This document shows, piece by piece, positions 35,500 through 47,345 of a DNA stretch of 64,000 nt. The DNA lies in NCBI RefSeq assembly GCF_901000735.1, contig NC_081541.1, positions 7,681,021 to 7,745,020 on the forward strand, in the 5' to 3' direction. Source of the stretch: Corylus avellana. Its lineage: Eukaryota; Streptophyta; Magnoliopsida; Fagales; Betulaceae. A model generated the notes under the pieces. It saw nothing but the letters and a program-made list of their open reading frames with translations. It was not told the DNA's origin and ran no database searches. The position numbers and the translations under genes are program-made. Position 1 is the first letter of the stretch, and each line of letters opens with the position of its first letter.

Positions 35500-36723
35500 T
35501 TAGCTTTACATGGCCTTTGCATTCCATCTTCTTTGATGCAAACATATATATCTCATTGAGTATAATGAGAATTAAATACTTATAAAAAAAAGTATCATGG
35601 GAATTAGTTGTCTACATGATTATGATGGAATGGAACCACAAGTTATAGTGGGTCCATGGAAAAAGTTTGAGCTGTTTCCTAACTGATTGTATGGTTTGTA
35701 GTTTTCAGATTATTATGAACTTCCGCCGTGTTAAACTTTTGAGAAATGCTATATACCATATTTTTATCCTACAATTATCTCACAATGATGATGTGGCATT
35801 CTCAACTAACCATTAGATTTTTTTTCTTTTATTTTTTAACAATGATTGATCATAGGGTTGGTTGAGATTGCAACATCAATATTGTGAGATAATAATGTAG
35901 TATCTAGCATTAATTTCAAATTTTTTGCTCTCATTATCTATAATGGCTCCTTCTGTTAATATGAATTTGTACATAAAATTATAAATAAAAGACACTTACA
36001 AATATTATTCTCATGCAACTTAAAATTGGCTTCCAGATTCTGCTCAAATGGGCCTAGATTTATTGGTGGTTGGCTGGTATCCTGGAACAATTAGGTTTAC
36101 AAGTAAAAGGATTGCTGAATTTACTCGATATTACTCTTTTTTGTATGTCTTTTATATGACTGGATTTTAGGTGAATATTGTTAATCATCAACATTGTTGA
36201 AAGTTTCCTAGTAAGGTAATGCTATACCTTTTCTGCTATGTTCTTATAATATTAAATTTGGGGGAATTTCTGTAATATATGATATTCTTTTAGGAACTTT
36301 CCGAATCACTTACATAATGAACTGTAACTGAGCTATTTGATCTTGTGACCTTATTGGAATGATTTTGGCTTTGGCTGATGGACTACATACTATGAGAATA
36401 CTCATCTATAGATTAATATTGTGTTTTATACCTATATCTGGTTTGGTGTTGAGGCAGACTTATAAGCGGTGACTCAGTTAATTTATATGTTTATGTGATT
36501 TCTTGAATAACTTTTGTTTTCATGGTATACAATATCTTATTTTCTAGTTTTTTTCTTTTCTTTTCATTTTTTGACATTCTGTTAGTTTTTAATTAGCTCT
36601 AGTGATCTCATTTTTCAGTAAGAACTGGCAAGTTGGGAATTTATTTCTGGCCTCAAATTCCCACCTTTGATTTGTAGGCAGTAATCAAGTTGCATCTCTT
36701 GAATAAGGACTGGCAAGTTGCTA
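33500..36723 (+). promoter_or_regulatory. 5' leader and probable leader intron of PSS1
   Basis: From about 33520 the sequence becomes strongly CT-rich, typical of a plant 5' UTR. A good donor, AC|GTAAGT, lies at 33886/33887. A T-rich acceptor, TTGTAG or GGCAG, lies at 36677 or 36681, just before the PSS1 start. This implies a 2.8-kb intron in the leader. It contains a CT/AT microsatellite (about 33950-34012), AT-rich filler and a MITE at 35744-35912. The boundaries are inferred from splice signals, not transcripts. Confidence 0.5.
35744..35912. mobile_element. MITE with AATGCTATATA-like ends in the PSS1 leader
   Basis: The left arm AATGCTATATACCATATT through ATTATCTCACAAT pairs with the reverse complement of the right arm (AATGCTAGATACTACATTAT, ATTATCTCACAAT). 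It is about 169 bp and non-coding. Confidence 0.6.
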
Positions 36724-39700
36724 ATGGAGCCTAATGAGCATAGGAGGGTGAGGAGAAAGGATCATCATGCCCAAGAAAATGGTGATGTCAGTCTAACAAG
36801 TGTTGGTGAAGAATTTGATCCATGGACTGCCTGGGCTTACAAGCCTCGTACTGTTTCCTTGCTACTTGTTGGTGCCTGTTTTCTTATGTGAGTGCTCTTC
36901 TTGATAAGTAATTTTTATCTACTGATATTTTGATTCATTCTACAAGTTATTGGTTAATAGTTAGCAGTTGATTTATTGATTATCAACTATATATTCCATT
37001 GTTTTGATGTTTCTCAACTGAATTGGAATTTTTCTCTCCTGATGATTTTTTGTTCTGGTTGTCCCTACTAAAGCCTTTTCGGCGTCTTCTTGTTCTTGTG
37101 AATGTCCAGCTGTATCACTTGCCTGCTTTCTCTATTGGTGCTAGTTGCCACTACCAAAGGAAAGCATTTATACATGTAGATTGCTATAGTTACATGTTGC
37201 TTCTCTGATTGCAGTTGTTTATCTAGTTATGAGTTACATTTACATTGGAGATGCACCAATGTTGTTTGGTGTCTCTAATGCTTTAAAATGTACTCGCATG
37301 AATAATTCTATGGAAATGATGAATATGCATTTTTTTTTTCTCCCTAATATAGAAGAGAGAGTTTTGGCATTTGATTCTCTGTTTCAGCTTGTGTTGAAAT
37401 TAGTCCCCTTCAATGTAATGCATGTACCAGTGAATGAGATAGTGTCGACCATCTCTAGTGCCACAAGTTGGACTCTTTAATGCCTCACAAATGCTTTTGC
37501 CAGGGAGAGAAGGAAGAGGATATTCAAAACCATGTTTTTGAGTTTCTGCATTTGTTCAAATAAATAAATAAATAATGGTTCTATGTGTTTTGGTTTGGGG
37601 AGGCTTATCTCTTGGCTTTTGACTGTTATTTCTAATAAGCCATCAGAGAACCAAAATGGTTTTATATTAATGTTCCTATATGTATAACATTGATTAAAAA
37701 GAAACATGCCTTGGATGAACTTATACTTTGCTGTTGCACTTTCAACGCAATGATATAATGTTTGTATAATTTTTAAAATCCTCATTGTGGATCTAGTAGG
37801 TTGAATTAAGTTTTTTTTTTTGATTGTTTGATTTATGAACAGTTGGGTAAGTGGAGTCCTTGATCCTGAAAGTGGTGCATCTGGTGATCTTGTTACATCT
37901 GTGAAAAGGTTTGTTCTTATTTTGTAATTTATTGAAGTTCATTTGACATCAGAATTCTATATTTCCTTATTGTTTCATTCATTCAAAAAATAGAAATCTG
38001 GTGAATCTAATGTGAAATTTGTATCGCATTAGGGCTCCCTTTTAGTAAGTTGGTGCGGGTTTCTTATGCACATAGTAATTTCCTCATTGTTTCTTGTAGG
38101 GGTGTATGGGCTATGGTTGCAGTTTTTCTTGCTTACTGCTTGCTGCAAGCCCCATCTACGTGAGTTTCATCATATATATAATTTTGCTTATTAGTGAAGA
38201 ATCTAGCCCATGATAGTCAGAAACTTTGGTGGGTTTGTGGGATAGTTTGGCTATTGGCTCTCTGCGGCTACATATGTAAAATCATATTCTTTTATAGGGT
38301 CCTTATTAGGCCACATCCTGCAATTTGGCGCCTAGTGCATGGAATGGCTGTTTTGTACCTCGTCTCCCTCACATTTTTGCTTTTTCAGGTTGGTCTTCTT
38401 TCCTGAAGCAAATATTTCTTATAGCGTGTGCAAAACAAAATTTTCCTATGTATGCGTATTTATCTGTTGAAGCTCAAAGTATGGGGGTATTCTTGTTGGA
38501 ATCCTCTGTTTTTTCATTTGTGGGCTGGCAATTTTTTCTCAGTAATAAGCATTTTAAAAATGATGATCAATTGGATAAATAAAGGAGTATTTTAAACAAA
38601 ATTGAGTTTTTTCTGTCATTCTATTCCGTGTCTCCTCTTTATTTCCCATTTGTTTTCTCCCTCACAGAATTCCCTTCATTATTTATGCAATATTTTCTGA
38701 AATTCCAGTTAGTGGTTGCTGATGTTAACTTTTCACCGTCTCATATTCCAGAAGCGTGATGATGCTCGGCAATTTATGAAGTTTCTCCATCCCGACCTTG
38801 GTGTTGGTAATGCAATTGAGCTTTGCAAAGCTTTTAATTTTGGGTAGTAGCTAAGAGGAATCTGTTCATCATTGATTTGTGATGTATTTGAGATATGCAA
38901 AGCTTTTCACTATCATACTTGCTTGGATGGTTCGGTTCATTGTTGGCTGTTTAGGCATTCTAATTTTATTTGCACGACTTCATGCAGAACTTCCAGAAAG
39001 ATCATATGGTGCTGATTGCCGCATATATGTACCTGAGAATCCCACAAGCAGGTTTAAAAATGTTTATGTATGATTCTTCTTTCACAACCTATTTACTTCA
39101 ATTGTTTTCCATGCTTATTATTTTGTTATTGTTGTACATCAGTGCAATATCAGGGTGCTGCAGGCTTCTGATTTTTTTTTTTCTCTACCTCTTCTAGGAA
39201 ACACTTTTTGATGAATTTGTGCTAGCTCATATTATTGGATGGTGGGGCAAGGCTATATTGATTCGTAATCAGCCCCTTTTGTGGGTGCTATCAATAGGAT
39301 TTGAAATGATGGAGGTTGGTTCCTGTATTAAAGACGTACATCTTTTGTGGTTCCCATTTTCAGTTCGGATTGATTGTCTGCTTCTATGTCCCTGAATCAT
39401 AAAATCATTTTAATTGCTCATGCTGAATTTTTTATTTATTTATAAGTAATTCATATCATTGATAAGCGCAGAGGGATGTAACCTTAGTACACGGGATGTA
39501 TACGAAGAGAGTCCCTTTTAAAGGCTAAATGGAGACTGCATTTTATTATAGACTATTTTGATTATAGACTGAATTATGTCACCTTTTTCAGCTTACATTC
39601 CGCCACATGTTACCGAACTTCAATGAGTGCTGGTGGGACAGTATAATTCTTGACATTTTGATCTGCAATTGGTTTGGTGAGATTTGTTTTCCATTTTTTC

Positions 39701-41820
39701 TCTCTCGGGTTGGGGTTTTAACTTGTTTATTATTACATTGGTATGTCGCTTTGAAGAATTATATCTTTGATTGTGTAATTATTAATCATTTTGTCTTATC
39801 TACCTATAATTGTTGTCTTTATGAACTACTTTTCCATTTATTGACATTAAGGATTTTTGTGGAAAAGGTAGGCTCAAGCCTCTTGTAACTAGGATGCGTA
39901 GTGGGGTAGAAGATATTTTGGATGTTGCTATTCTATTTTGTAATCATCTGTTACCCTTCTAGATTCTTTTACTATCTTGGATCAACACTTTGATTTAAGG
40001 AACAGGTAAAACTCGTTAAATATTTAGTGTGTTGAGATTTTGAGGCCATGGTTATGACTTTATACTATATAATACATCAACAATGTCACCCTCTTACTGC
40101 TTTATTCCTTCTGTTTTTCCTTCCAATTGAATTTTTTTGTTAAAATCAGCTTCTGAAATGTTGATTATAGCATTTGAACTTTTTTCATTATTTCACAGTA
40201 ACTACTAACTCTGTATGTTGTCAATTGTGGCTTTCATTATTGCCTGGATTACCTATTATTCTGTCAAAAAATGAAATAAAGTGGAGCTCAAGCCGTAATT
40301 TAGAGTGTTATATGAGCATATGTTAGATATTCTGGCGTTTTAATATGTACTCAGTCAGTCTTAGGATGATCTTGGAAATCAAAATTTATGAAAATATCTG
40401 GGGGTGGTATCTTACTTATAGATATTTATTTCTAATGAATTTGTGGACATCTATTAATTTTCTGGGACCTTGGACTTTCCCAAATGTGTGATTGCCACTT
40501 TTTATTTAATCAATGATTTCTTGAGCATTTTTTTTTTTTTTGAAGTTTAGGATGACATGCTCCAAAACTTATTGCGTGGTTCATTTTCTTGGAATATTCT
40601 TAGTTGTTTGGTCGTTTCTATGCTGGTTTCATGGTTTCTGTGCTTTTCATTCACATGCCAGCTATTTGTGTAAAACTTCTTAATTGATATTCTAAATACT
40701 TTTTGCCTGTTGCGACCTCTGACTTCTGGTTTGTTTTTTGTATTGTTTATGGTTCTGTTAGATAGGATCACTTTGTTGGGATTTTATTGGTTTCTTTTTG
40801 TTCTAATTTTGAATAATACTTGCTGTTCTAGCTGGAGCAGTTAATTGCTTTGCTGGATTAGGATTCTGATCAAGTTTTTGTAATACAATTAGAAGTTGGA
40901 GCTTGAGAAAGAACAATAACATGACAGAAGTTCATGTAGAGCTTTAGATCACCAGTTCTTTTTATTGAATAACTTGCAGTTTATAGAAGTTAAGATGGTT
41001 TCATAGACCTGGATCATCAGTTGTTGCTTCTGCCAAGACCTCTTAATCAATGGATTGTGATTCATGTAGTTAATCTTTCAATTTCGTAAACTAAAAGTTT
41101 TTTTTTTTTTTTTTTTTTTTTTGTAATATTTATATCTAGATTGATCTTTTTTAGGACCGGTTAAAGTTTATTATGACATGTTTTGTTTGGTTTACATTGC
41201 AGGTATCTGGGCTGGGATGCATACTGTCAGATACTTTGATGGAAAAACATACAAGTGGGTTGGTCTGAGCCGTCAGCCTAATATTATAGGAAAAGTATGT
41301 TTAAAAGTTATGTTTTATCTTTCTTCTCTTGTTTGCCCAATCATTATTGATAACTGCTAGTTTTTCCTTTCTCTGATGTGGAAGGATTAATCAGACATTG
41401 AGTAATTGTATCTAAATTTCCGGGGAAAGATTGAAACTGATTCTGATGCAACAAATTTAGATTTTCTTTTCTCTCTCCGAGGCAGAATATTTACTTGTTA
41501 TACGATCTTTTACCTTCCAAAGTTTTTGGTTTTTAAAATGTGTCCTGTACATTTTTTTCAGGTCAAACGAACATTGGGACAGTTTACACCAGCACACTGG
41601 GACAAAGATGAGTGGCGCCCCTTGCTTGGTCCATGGCGATTCATTCAAGTTCTCAGTCTTTGCATTATATTTTTGACAGTAGAGCTGAACACATTCTTTT
41701 TGAAGTTTTGTCTTTGGATTCCTCCTCGGAACCCTGTAATTGTGTATAGGTTGATCTTGTGGTGGCTAATTGCAATACCAACAATTCGTGAGTATAATTC
41801 ATACCTTCAAGACAGGTACT

Positions 41821-41851
<31 letters not shown>

Positions 41852-42312
41852 TGCCCAACATGTTCACATGCGCGAAAGTACTACATTATTGAAGAATGTC
41901 TATTCTGAGATGAATTTACATGTAGTAATTCTTCATGACATTGTTAATTTTCCAGGAATTCGGTAAAAAAAGTTGGAGCATTTTGTTGGCTTTCACTTGC
42001 TATCTGCATTGTTGAGCTTCTCATTTGCATCAAGTTTGGTCACGGTATGTTAGTCTATATTTTCTATGCTTTAGCTGCATATTGGTCATCGGCCAATTTT
42101 GTAGTTTTGCTGACACTAGCACATTTAATTTCTTTTCAATCGTTTCTCCTTGATCTTAATGACCTTGTTCTTGACTTCCACCAGGATTATACCCTAAATC
42201 AATGCCTTTATGGCTGGTACTATTCTGGACGTCGGTTGGAGGTTCCCTCCTAATATTTCTCGTTGTTTGGTCTTGGCAACTGCAACGAAGTTTAGGTAGA
42301 AAGAGGCGTTGA
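36724..42312 (+). CDS. PSS1: Phosphatidylserine synthase (base-exchange type)
   Basis: An integral ER-membrane enzyme that makes phosphatidylserine by exchanging the head group of an existing phospholipid (typically phosphatidylethanolamine) for L-serine. Twelve coding exons give 426 aa: 36724-36887, 37843-37908, 38100-38159, 38298-38388, 38752-38806, 38988-39067, 39198-39314, 39592-39676, 41203-41294, 41562-41815, 41956-42044, 42185-42312. The protein follows Arabidopsis PSS1 (as I recall it) almost end to end: an N-terminal [12 protein letters not shown] segment, several hydrophobic membrane segments, [43 protein letters not shown] and a basic C terminus GRKRR. Its length equals the family's usual length of about 425 aa. 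All junctions keep frame, although the donor of intron 10 (GTACTCTC) is weak and runs into a CT repeat. It is convergent with the thioesterase gene. The identification is secure. Confidence 0.96.
39431..39525 (-). mobile_element. LINE 3'-end stub in PSS1 intron 7
   Basis: TTATAAGTAATTCATATC followed by GATAAGCGCAGAGGGATGTA and a TACACGGGATGTATACGAAG segment matches the reverse complement of the LINE 3' end seen at 9460-9545. It is about 95 bp, far 5'-truncated. Confidence 0.6.
41819..41844 (+). repeat. (CT)13 microsatellite at the PSS1 intron 10 donor
   Basis: The exon ends at 41815, the donor is GTA (41816-41818), and the CT dinucleotide run begins immediately after it. Confidence 0.9.
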
Positions 42313-43049
42313 AGTTGCTATTGGACGACACCATTCTTTGATTACTTACTTTTCTTGAGGGGATCCGCCATTGCTGTAAATACCTAACACCGTTTTAAAC
42401 TGTAAATGCTATTCTCTTAGGTCAGTGGATCCATCAGTCTTTTGAGCTCAGATAATTTATTTTTACACCATAGGTTCGACATAAGGCTCATTAGTTACTG
42501 GTTTGCCATATTAACAAAATTGGCTTACGTTTTTTCTTTTCTCCCTCTTGTTGAGTCATTTTGGACATCCCAATTTTTATGTGATTTATTTCAAATTTAA
42601 TTCATCTATTTCATTTTTCTCACTTGTATTGGAACAATGCAGCAAAAAGTTGGAACACAGAACACTCAATTTTAGTGTTTTGAAAACTCGACTGTCACTT
42701 CTCGAACCGGAAAAGTTTTATTGTGGAATCGGTTCGATATACATGGCTATTGTTGTGGTTTCTCTCTCTCTCTCTCTCTCACCCAACCCTGTGTCTATTG
42801 AGAGTCTTATTTCTTTCATTATGTGATTGAATCAAGGGAACAAACAGAATTGGGAGAAGGGGAAATTATCCATGGTTGAAACCAAACTTTCTTCTTTGGG
42901 CTTTTTGCTAATTACGCAACTGTTATTATTTACCAAAGAAGTTATCACACACAAATCATCTAATTCCTTTCCGACTTTCATTTATTTTGCTCCGGAATGT
43001 CACACTTTTTGTTCTTGGGGGATAAGCTTTATAAATCCCTCTCAATTGG
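42313..43049. other. Convergent 3' regions of PSS1 and the thioesterase gene
   Basis: 737 bp separate the two stop codons, which face each other. The stretch contains a short CT microsatellite (about 42763-42780) and presumably both 3' UTRs. No further gene is visible. Confidence 0.5.
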
Positions 43050-44647
43050 CTAGGTGGAGAAAGGCATGATGGGCATCTTTCTATTCCATGTAGTTCTTCC
43101 TCTAACAATCTCTTCATTTTGACGCTCACCTGCAGCTTGGAGGAGATGTGTATACCTTAATGGTAGCTTCTCAAACGAGCCCAGGATTTCGGATGCCAGG
43201 GAAAATCCATTGAGTAGACTAATGTCATTATTTTGTCTCAATCCATCTTTCAAAATTCCATCTTCGTCGGGTTGGCAAAGTGACTGGACTATCTCTGAAC
43301 TCCCACATTCCTTTCTATACTCTAGTATGATACTTGATAGTTGGTGGGACTCCAAAATCTCATCCGGAATCGTCTGTTGGTGAAGCAACTCAAAGAGTTA
43401 AAAAATGGGTCAAAAAATGAGAGCAAATTAGATTGAGTTCATAATTTTCAAGCATCCATCTCGGATACTTCACATTGTTTACATGGTGATTCATGTCCAA
43501 ATAGCTTCTCTTGGGCTAAGAATTGGTGAAATTGCAATAGTCAGCTTTTGCTTCTTGAGAGCTATGGAATATTGGCTACGAATAAGGTCTTGAAGTTCTG
43601 TTGTCTTTTTACCTTCAAATTGGAGTTCATATATCTTGCTTTATTGTCCAACTTAATGATTTTCTCTGGACACTCTTCTTTGATTGCTTGCTTCTCTATG
43701 AACCAGGGTGATATTTCAGCTCTCACCTCTTCTGGCATCTTTGAGAGCCGTCTTGTTTGCTGGTTCATCATCACCCAGGTGCTGCTATTTCATGTTTTAG
43801 AGTGTTTTAGCATATATCGAAGAGATGTGATGGAAAAACGTTGCAAGAAATAATTACCTGGTGGCACGTGCAAATACATGGCCTGTGGCTTGACTTCGGA
43901 TTAGCCAATCCCGCCGCATCCCATTTTTCCCTGATCCTCCAACCCATGTGTCGATTTCCACAATCTCTCCCCTGTAGGCATTGAGACTGAGAATTATTAA
44001 TGGATCCATATTTTGAATGTTAATATGAGGAAGATGGTAGGACTAATTACCAGATTGGGTAGTGATCGATTTGAACCTGCATCCTTGAGACAACCCATAT
44101 GAGATTGTTCCTTACCATTCCGCGTGTGGCACCAAATCCATTGCCCAGAAGTCCAGACATCCACACATGGTTTAATGCTGTTTCCTGCATATTTACCCGA
44201 TTCTTTCTCATTTTTAATAAAATGTGTTGAATCCCCATTTTGAAATGAATAATTCAAAATCACCTGAAGAAGATTCAGGATGCTCTCAAGAGTTGCAGAT
44301 TTATCAGGACCAACTTCATAGGACCTAATGACAACAGTCAGCCTGTACCCGACACCTCCTTCAATGATGATCCCTTGACGATGACGATCCACTGATTGCT
44401 TCTTCGTCGGAATATTCTGTCGAAGCTCCTCCTTGGCTATGCAGCCATTTTCCACAACAGGATTGGAGATTGAATTGAATGTGTTTGCCACTCCAGCCAT
44501 TTGGCTCAGTGTATCAGCCTTTGTAGAGCTCCTCCCAGATGCACCAACAATTCTGATGTTATTCAGCTTCTGCTTGTGGTCATGATTGTCTCTATTGGAA
44601 GAGCACCTGAATATATTATATGAGGCTGGATATGAGAAAGCAGCCAT
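43050..44647 (-). CDS. Divergent FATB-like acyl-ACP thioesterase, possible pseudogene
   Basis: A plastid acyl-ACP thioesterase-like protein; these hot-dog-fold enzymes release free fatty acids from acyl carrier protein. Minus-strand exons: 44264-44647, 44051-44184, 43858-43971, 43613-43781, 43447-43515, 43050-43373, giving about 397 aa. FATB-like stretches include IRSYEVGPDKSATLESI, ETALNHV, NNLIWVVSRMQV, SGKNGMRRDW and WVMMNQQTRRLSKMPEEVR. The active-site pattern D274-x-N276-x-H278 (LDMNHHVNN) and C313 (YRKEC) are present. The N terminus (about 95 residues before the conserved core) could include a transit peptide but is not a familiar FATB leader. Oddity: after exon 5 (WMLE) no GT donor exists at the expected place, although the acceptor CAACAG and the downstream exon are intact. 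In-frame cryptic donors upstream (CAT|GTAAAC, AAT|GTGAAG) would delete 12 or 9 residues. It is therefore either a pseudogene, a mis-spliced gene or an assembly error. The family is certain; function is not. Confidence 0.8.
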
Positions 44648-45432
44648 TGTCTTTGCCTCCTAATGTAGATGGGCAGAAATTGAAACAGAGAAATGGGCAA
44701 TGGAGTAGTTTTGTAGTCTGCAGGGGGCGGAGCAGCCAAAGGAAAAAGTTAAACAAACTAGAGAATAAAAATTGATGGAAATTTGTCATAAAACTGAGCT
44801 TTTCGAAGAGGGTCTTTGTTTGTCACAAAATTTAGTGGTGACATCTTAGGATTGATCGACAGCAAAAGTTGGAAACCATTGTCGGTTTCTTGCTGTCATT
44901 GCTTGTAGTGTGGAACCCGAAGGGCTTTTGGCATGATATCCTGGATGCTGCTTACAAAACAAGACATCCTACTATCCTAGTGCTTGTGCGAACCCGGGCT
45001 TGGATTTTTCGAAAAGGGTGAGGTTGTCTTTGCCTTTGGTTCATAGGAAGAACAACCAAATCATTCTCTTTCTGTCTCTCTCTCAACTGGTAGACGTTAG
45101 ACAACAGATGTAATGTTGAGTGAGCTAGAGGGAGGATCGTCTTCCTTAATTTTCCGCAAGGACTCCATTGTTAAGATCCTTTTCTGGAAAATACCCGTTT
45201 TGTTTTTTGTATGCTTGAGGCAGCAAAGAAGTAGAAATGGTGCGAATAAGTTCATTTCGGAGGTGACAAGTTGGTCTTATTATACAATGGAAGTCTCGAG
45301 TAAACTTTTTTAAATATTTTGGCTTTGATAATGTAGTTCATGAAGGTAAGTTCGGAGGCTTGTCGTGAGCGTCGGTGGGAGATACCTTTGATGCTTAAGT
45401 AATTAGGGAATTTAGAGAGAAACAATAATAAT

Positions 45433-46022
45433 AGGATGTTCAAAAAGAATTTACCAAGAGGGGTCTGCTTTCCCTTAAATACGCAGAGTATTTCTTTTCT
45501 TTGCATGGCATTAGCCAGGTGTCGTCTAGTGATAGGATAGGACCCTGGTTGGGTGTGACATTCAGTTAACATTCTCTAGTGAAGTACGTTCCTTGTCAGG
45601 TGTCGCCTGTTGGCAGCTGGTGTGGTACGAACTTAACAGGATAGTGACACCTAATTCCTTGCCTCTTGCGACCGTTATCAGGTGTCAAATGGCTTTATTA
45701 ATGACATTTTTTTGATTCCTTGCTGAGAATATTGAGACTGTTTGGATGAAGTGGCAAGGTGGTTATCCTTTGCAAAATGCCTTTCCCCATCCTCTAAGGA
45801 CTTGTGGTTTTGGGCCCAGTTGTCTGGTTCCAATGAGTCTCTTTATCTCAGGTCCTATGAAGTAGATAGGTATATTAGAGGACATTAACAAAATGTCACG
45901 CTCAACCAAGGTTTTACCTACAAGGCTACAACCGGAAGACACTTGGCTAATGCCATTCAAGGAAAAGAAATACTCCACATTTAAGGGAAAGTAGTTGCTA
46001 GAGGTACATTATTTATGAACAC
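45433..46022. repeat. Large imperfect inverted repeat
   Basis: The left arm (about 45433-45590) includes TTTCCCTTAAATACGCAGAG, TATTTCTTTTCTTTGCATGG and GTGTGACATTCAGTTAAC. The right arm (about 45860-46022), read in reverse complement, gives TTTCCCTTAAATGTGGAGTA, TTTCTTTTCCTTGAATGGCA and GCGTGACATTTTGTTAA in the same order. The arms are about 150 bp and the spacer about 270 bp. No transposase is visible, and the outer boundaries and target duplications are unclear. Confidence 0.65.
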
Positions 46023-47094
46023 CTTACTATTTTTGCCTTATCACTTTCTTCCTCTAAATCTCATACTGACTTAAGCATCAAATGTATTTCCTATTAGTAA
46101 AAGAGAAAATTGTTTAAACTACCTCTTATGTAAGAGATGCATTTTGGTGGAATAGAATGTTAGTTGTCAAAAAGCGAACAATACATAAATAATAGAGGAT
46201 TTGGTTAACAATATCATTAGGGATCTAGATTAACAAATAATCCTTTTGGTGATGCTTTATATCACCTAAAATAAGAGGATTAAAGCCCCCAGATTTGCTT
46301 GTGCCTATGTACATGCTCTGTCGAATAGCATATCAGACATGGGTTCCAATACAGCAGAATTATAATGTGTGCGTTGTCTCTCTCTCCTGCAAATGGAAAA
46401 TATAAGAAAATATAGTTTGTGGAAAAAATACAACGTCAAGTTTTAATGTTATTTTAAGTGAAATAACGTGACAACAACTATATGCATATGTTGAATAGAA
46501 AAAAAAAAACCATATGCATATGTCCACATTCATTTCAATGTGGCTATGTTGACAGCATTGTAAATAGGCAATCTGAAAAAAGAAAAAGAAAAAGAAAACG
46601 CCTTATAGAAAAAGATGCTGATAGACAGATCAGAACTAGTATTTTTTATCAGGGAGTCAAAGCATGAATGATGAGTCATTTTAATTAGGGTCAAATATAT
46701 AACTATATATGTCCACTGCGCCTTAGCCATCCTGATTTGTTTTTGTCAATAAAGTCGAGATATACTCAATCGAAAGTAAAAACCACTCTTGAAAATATAG
46801 TAAGACTGAACTTTGTTAGCTTTATTTTTTTTTCATTGATTAAATAACCCATAATTTCAATTCAAATTAATCACGTGACCTAATCTTCACCGATGGTTTC
46901 CAAGTCCGAAGTGCAAACATTGTTAATCACGTTTTGGAATTTGGAATTAAGCCGAGATAAAAAACTTAAGATAATAAAAAAAAAAAATTTAATCAATTAA
47001 TTAATATTCTAACACAAGTACCAATTTAATCATCACAAAACATTTGATAGAGAATAATGTCCTAGATTATAGAATTGATATTGTCTCATTTGTT

Positions 47095-47345
47095 AAAGCA
47101 ATTGAGTCCTCTTTGTTCTCACGAAGATGAAATTATTTTCTGCCACTATGACATCATCTATAAAAACAAGAATAGGTTTAAAACTATGACCTTTAGGATC
47201 AGACAAATAATAAATAATCTGTTTTCAGTTATTTATATCCTACATCAATGAGTGCTGAAGAAAACTTAACAAACCATTGTATTGATGCTTGTTTTAGACC
47301 ATCTAATGGTTTGTTAAGTTTTTACCTTTTTTCTTCAAAACTAGG
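47095..47345 (-). pseudogene. Degenerate Ty1/copia reverse-transcriptase fragment
   Basis: The minus strand translates with interruptions to copia RT motifs: a KSLDGLKQASIQWFVKFSSA block, ALIDVGYK and a corrupted LVYVDDVVV-like region. There are several stops, no LTRs and no flanking domains. Confidence 0.7.

Noticed and set aside
41406..41966. 186-codon open frame overlapping PSS1 exon 10
   Set aside because: It is exon 10 read through into flanking introns. Family alignment and splice sites define 41562-41815 as the exon.
43997..44263. C-terminal end of the 216-aa thioesterase ORF as coding
   Set aside because: After residue 128 it runs into intron 1. The true continuation ETALNHV starts at 44184 after a good acceptor.
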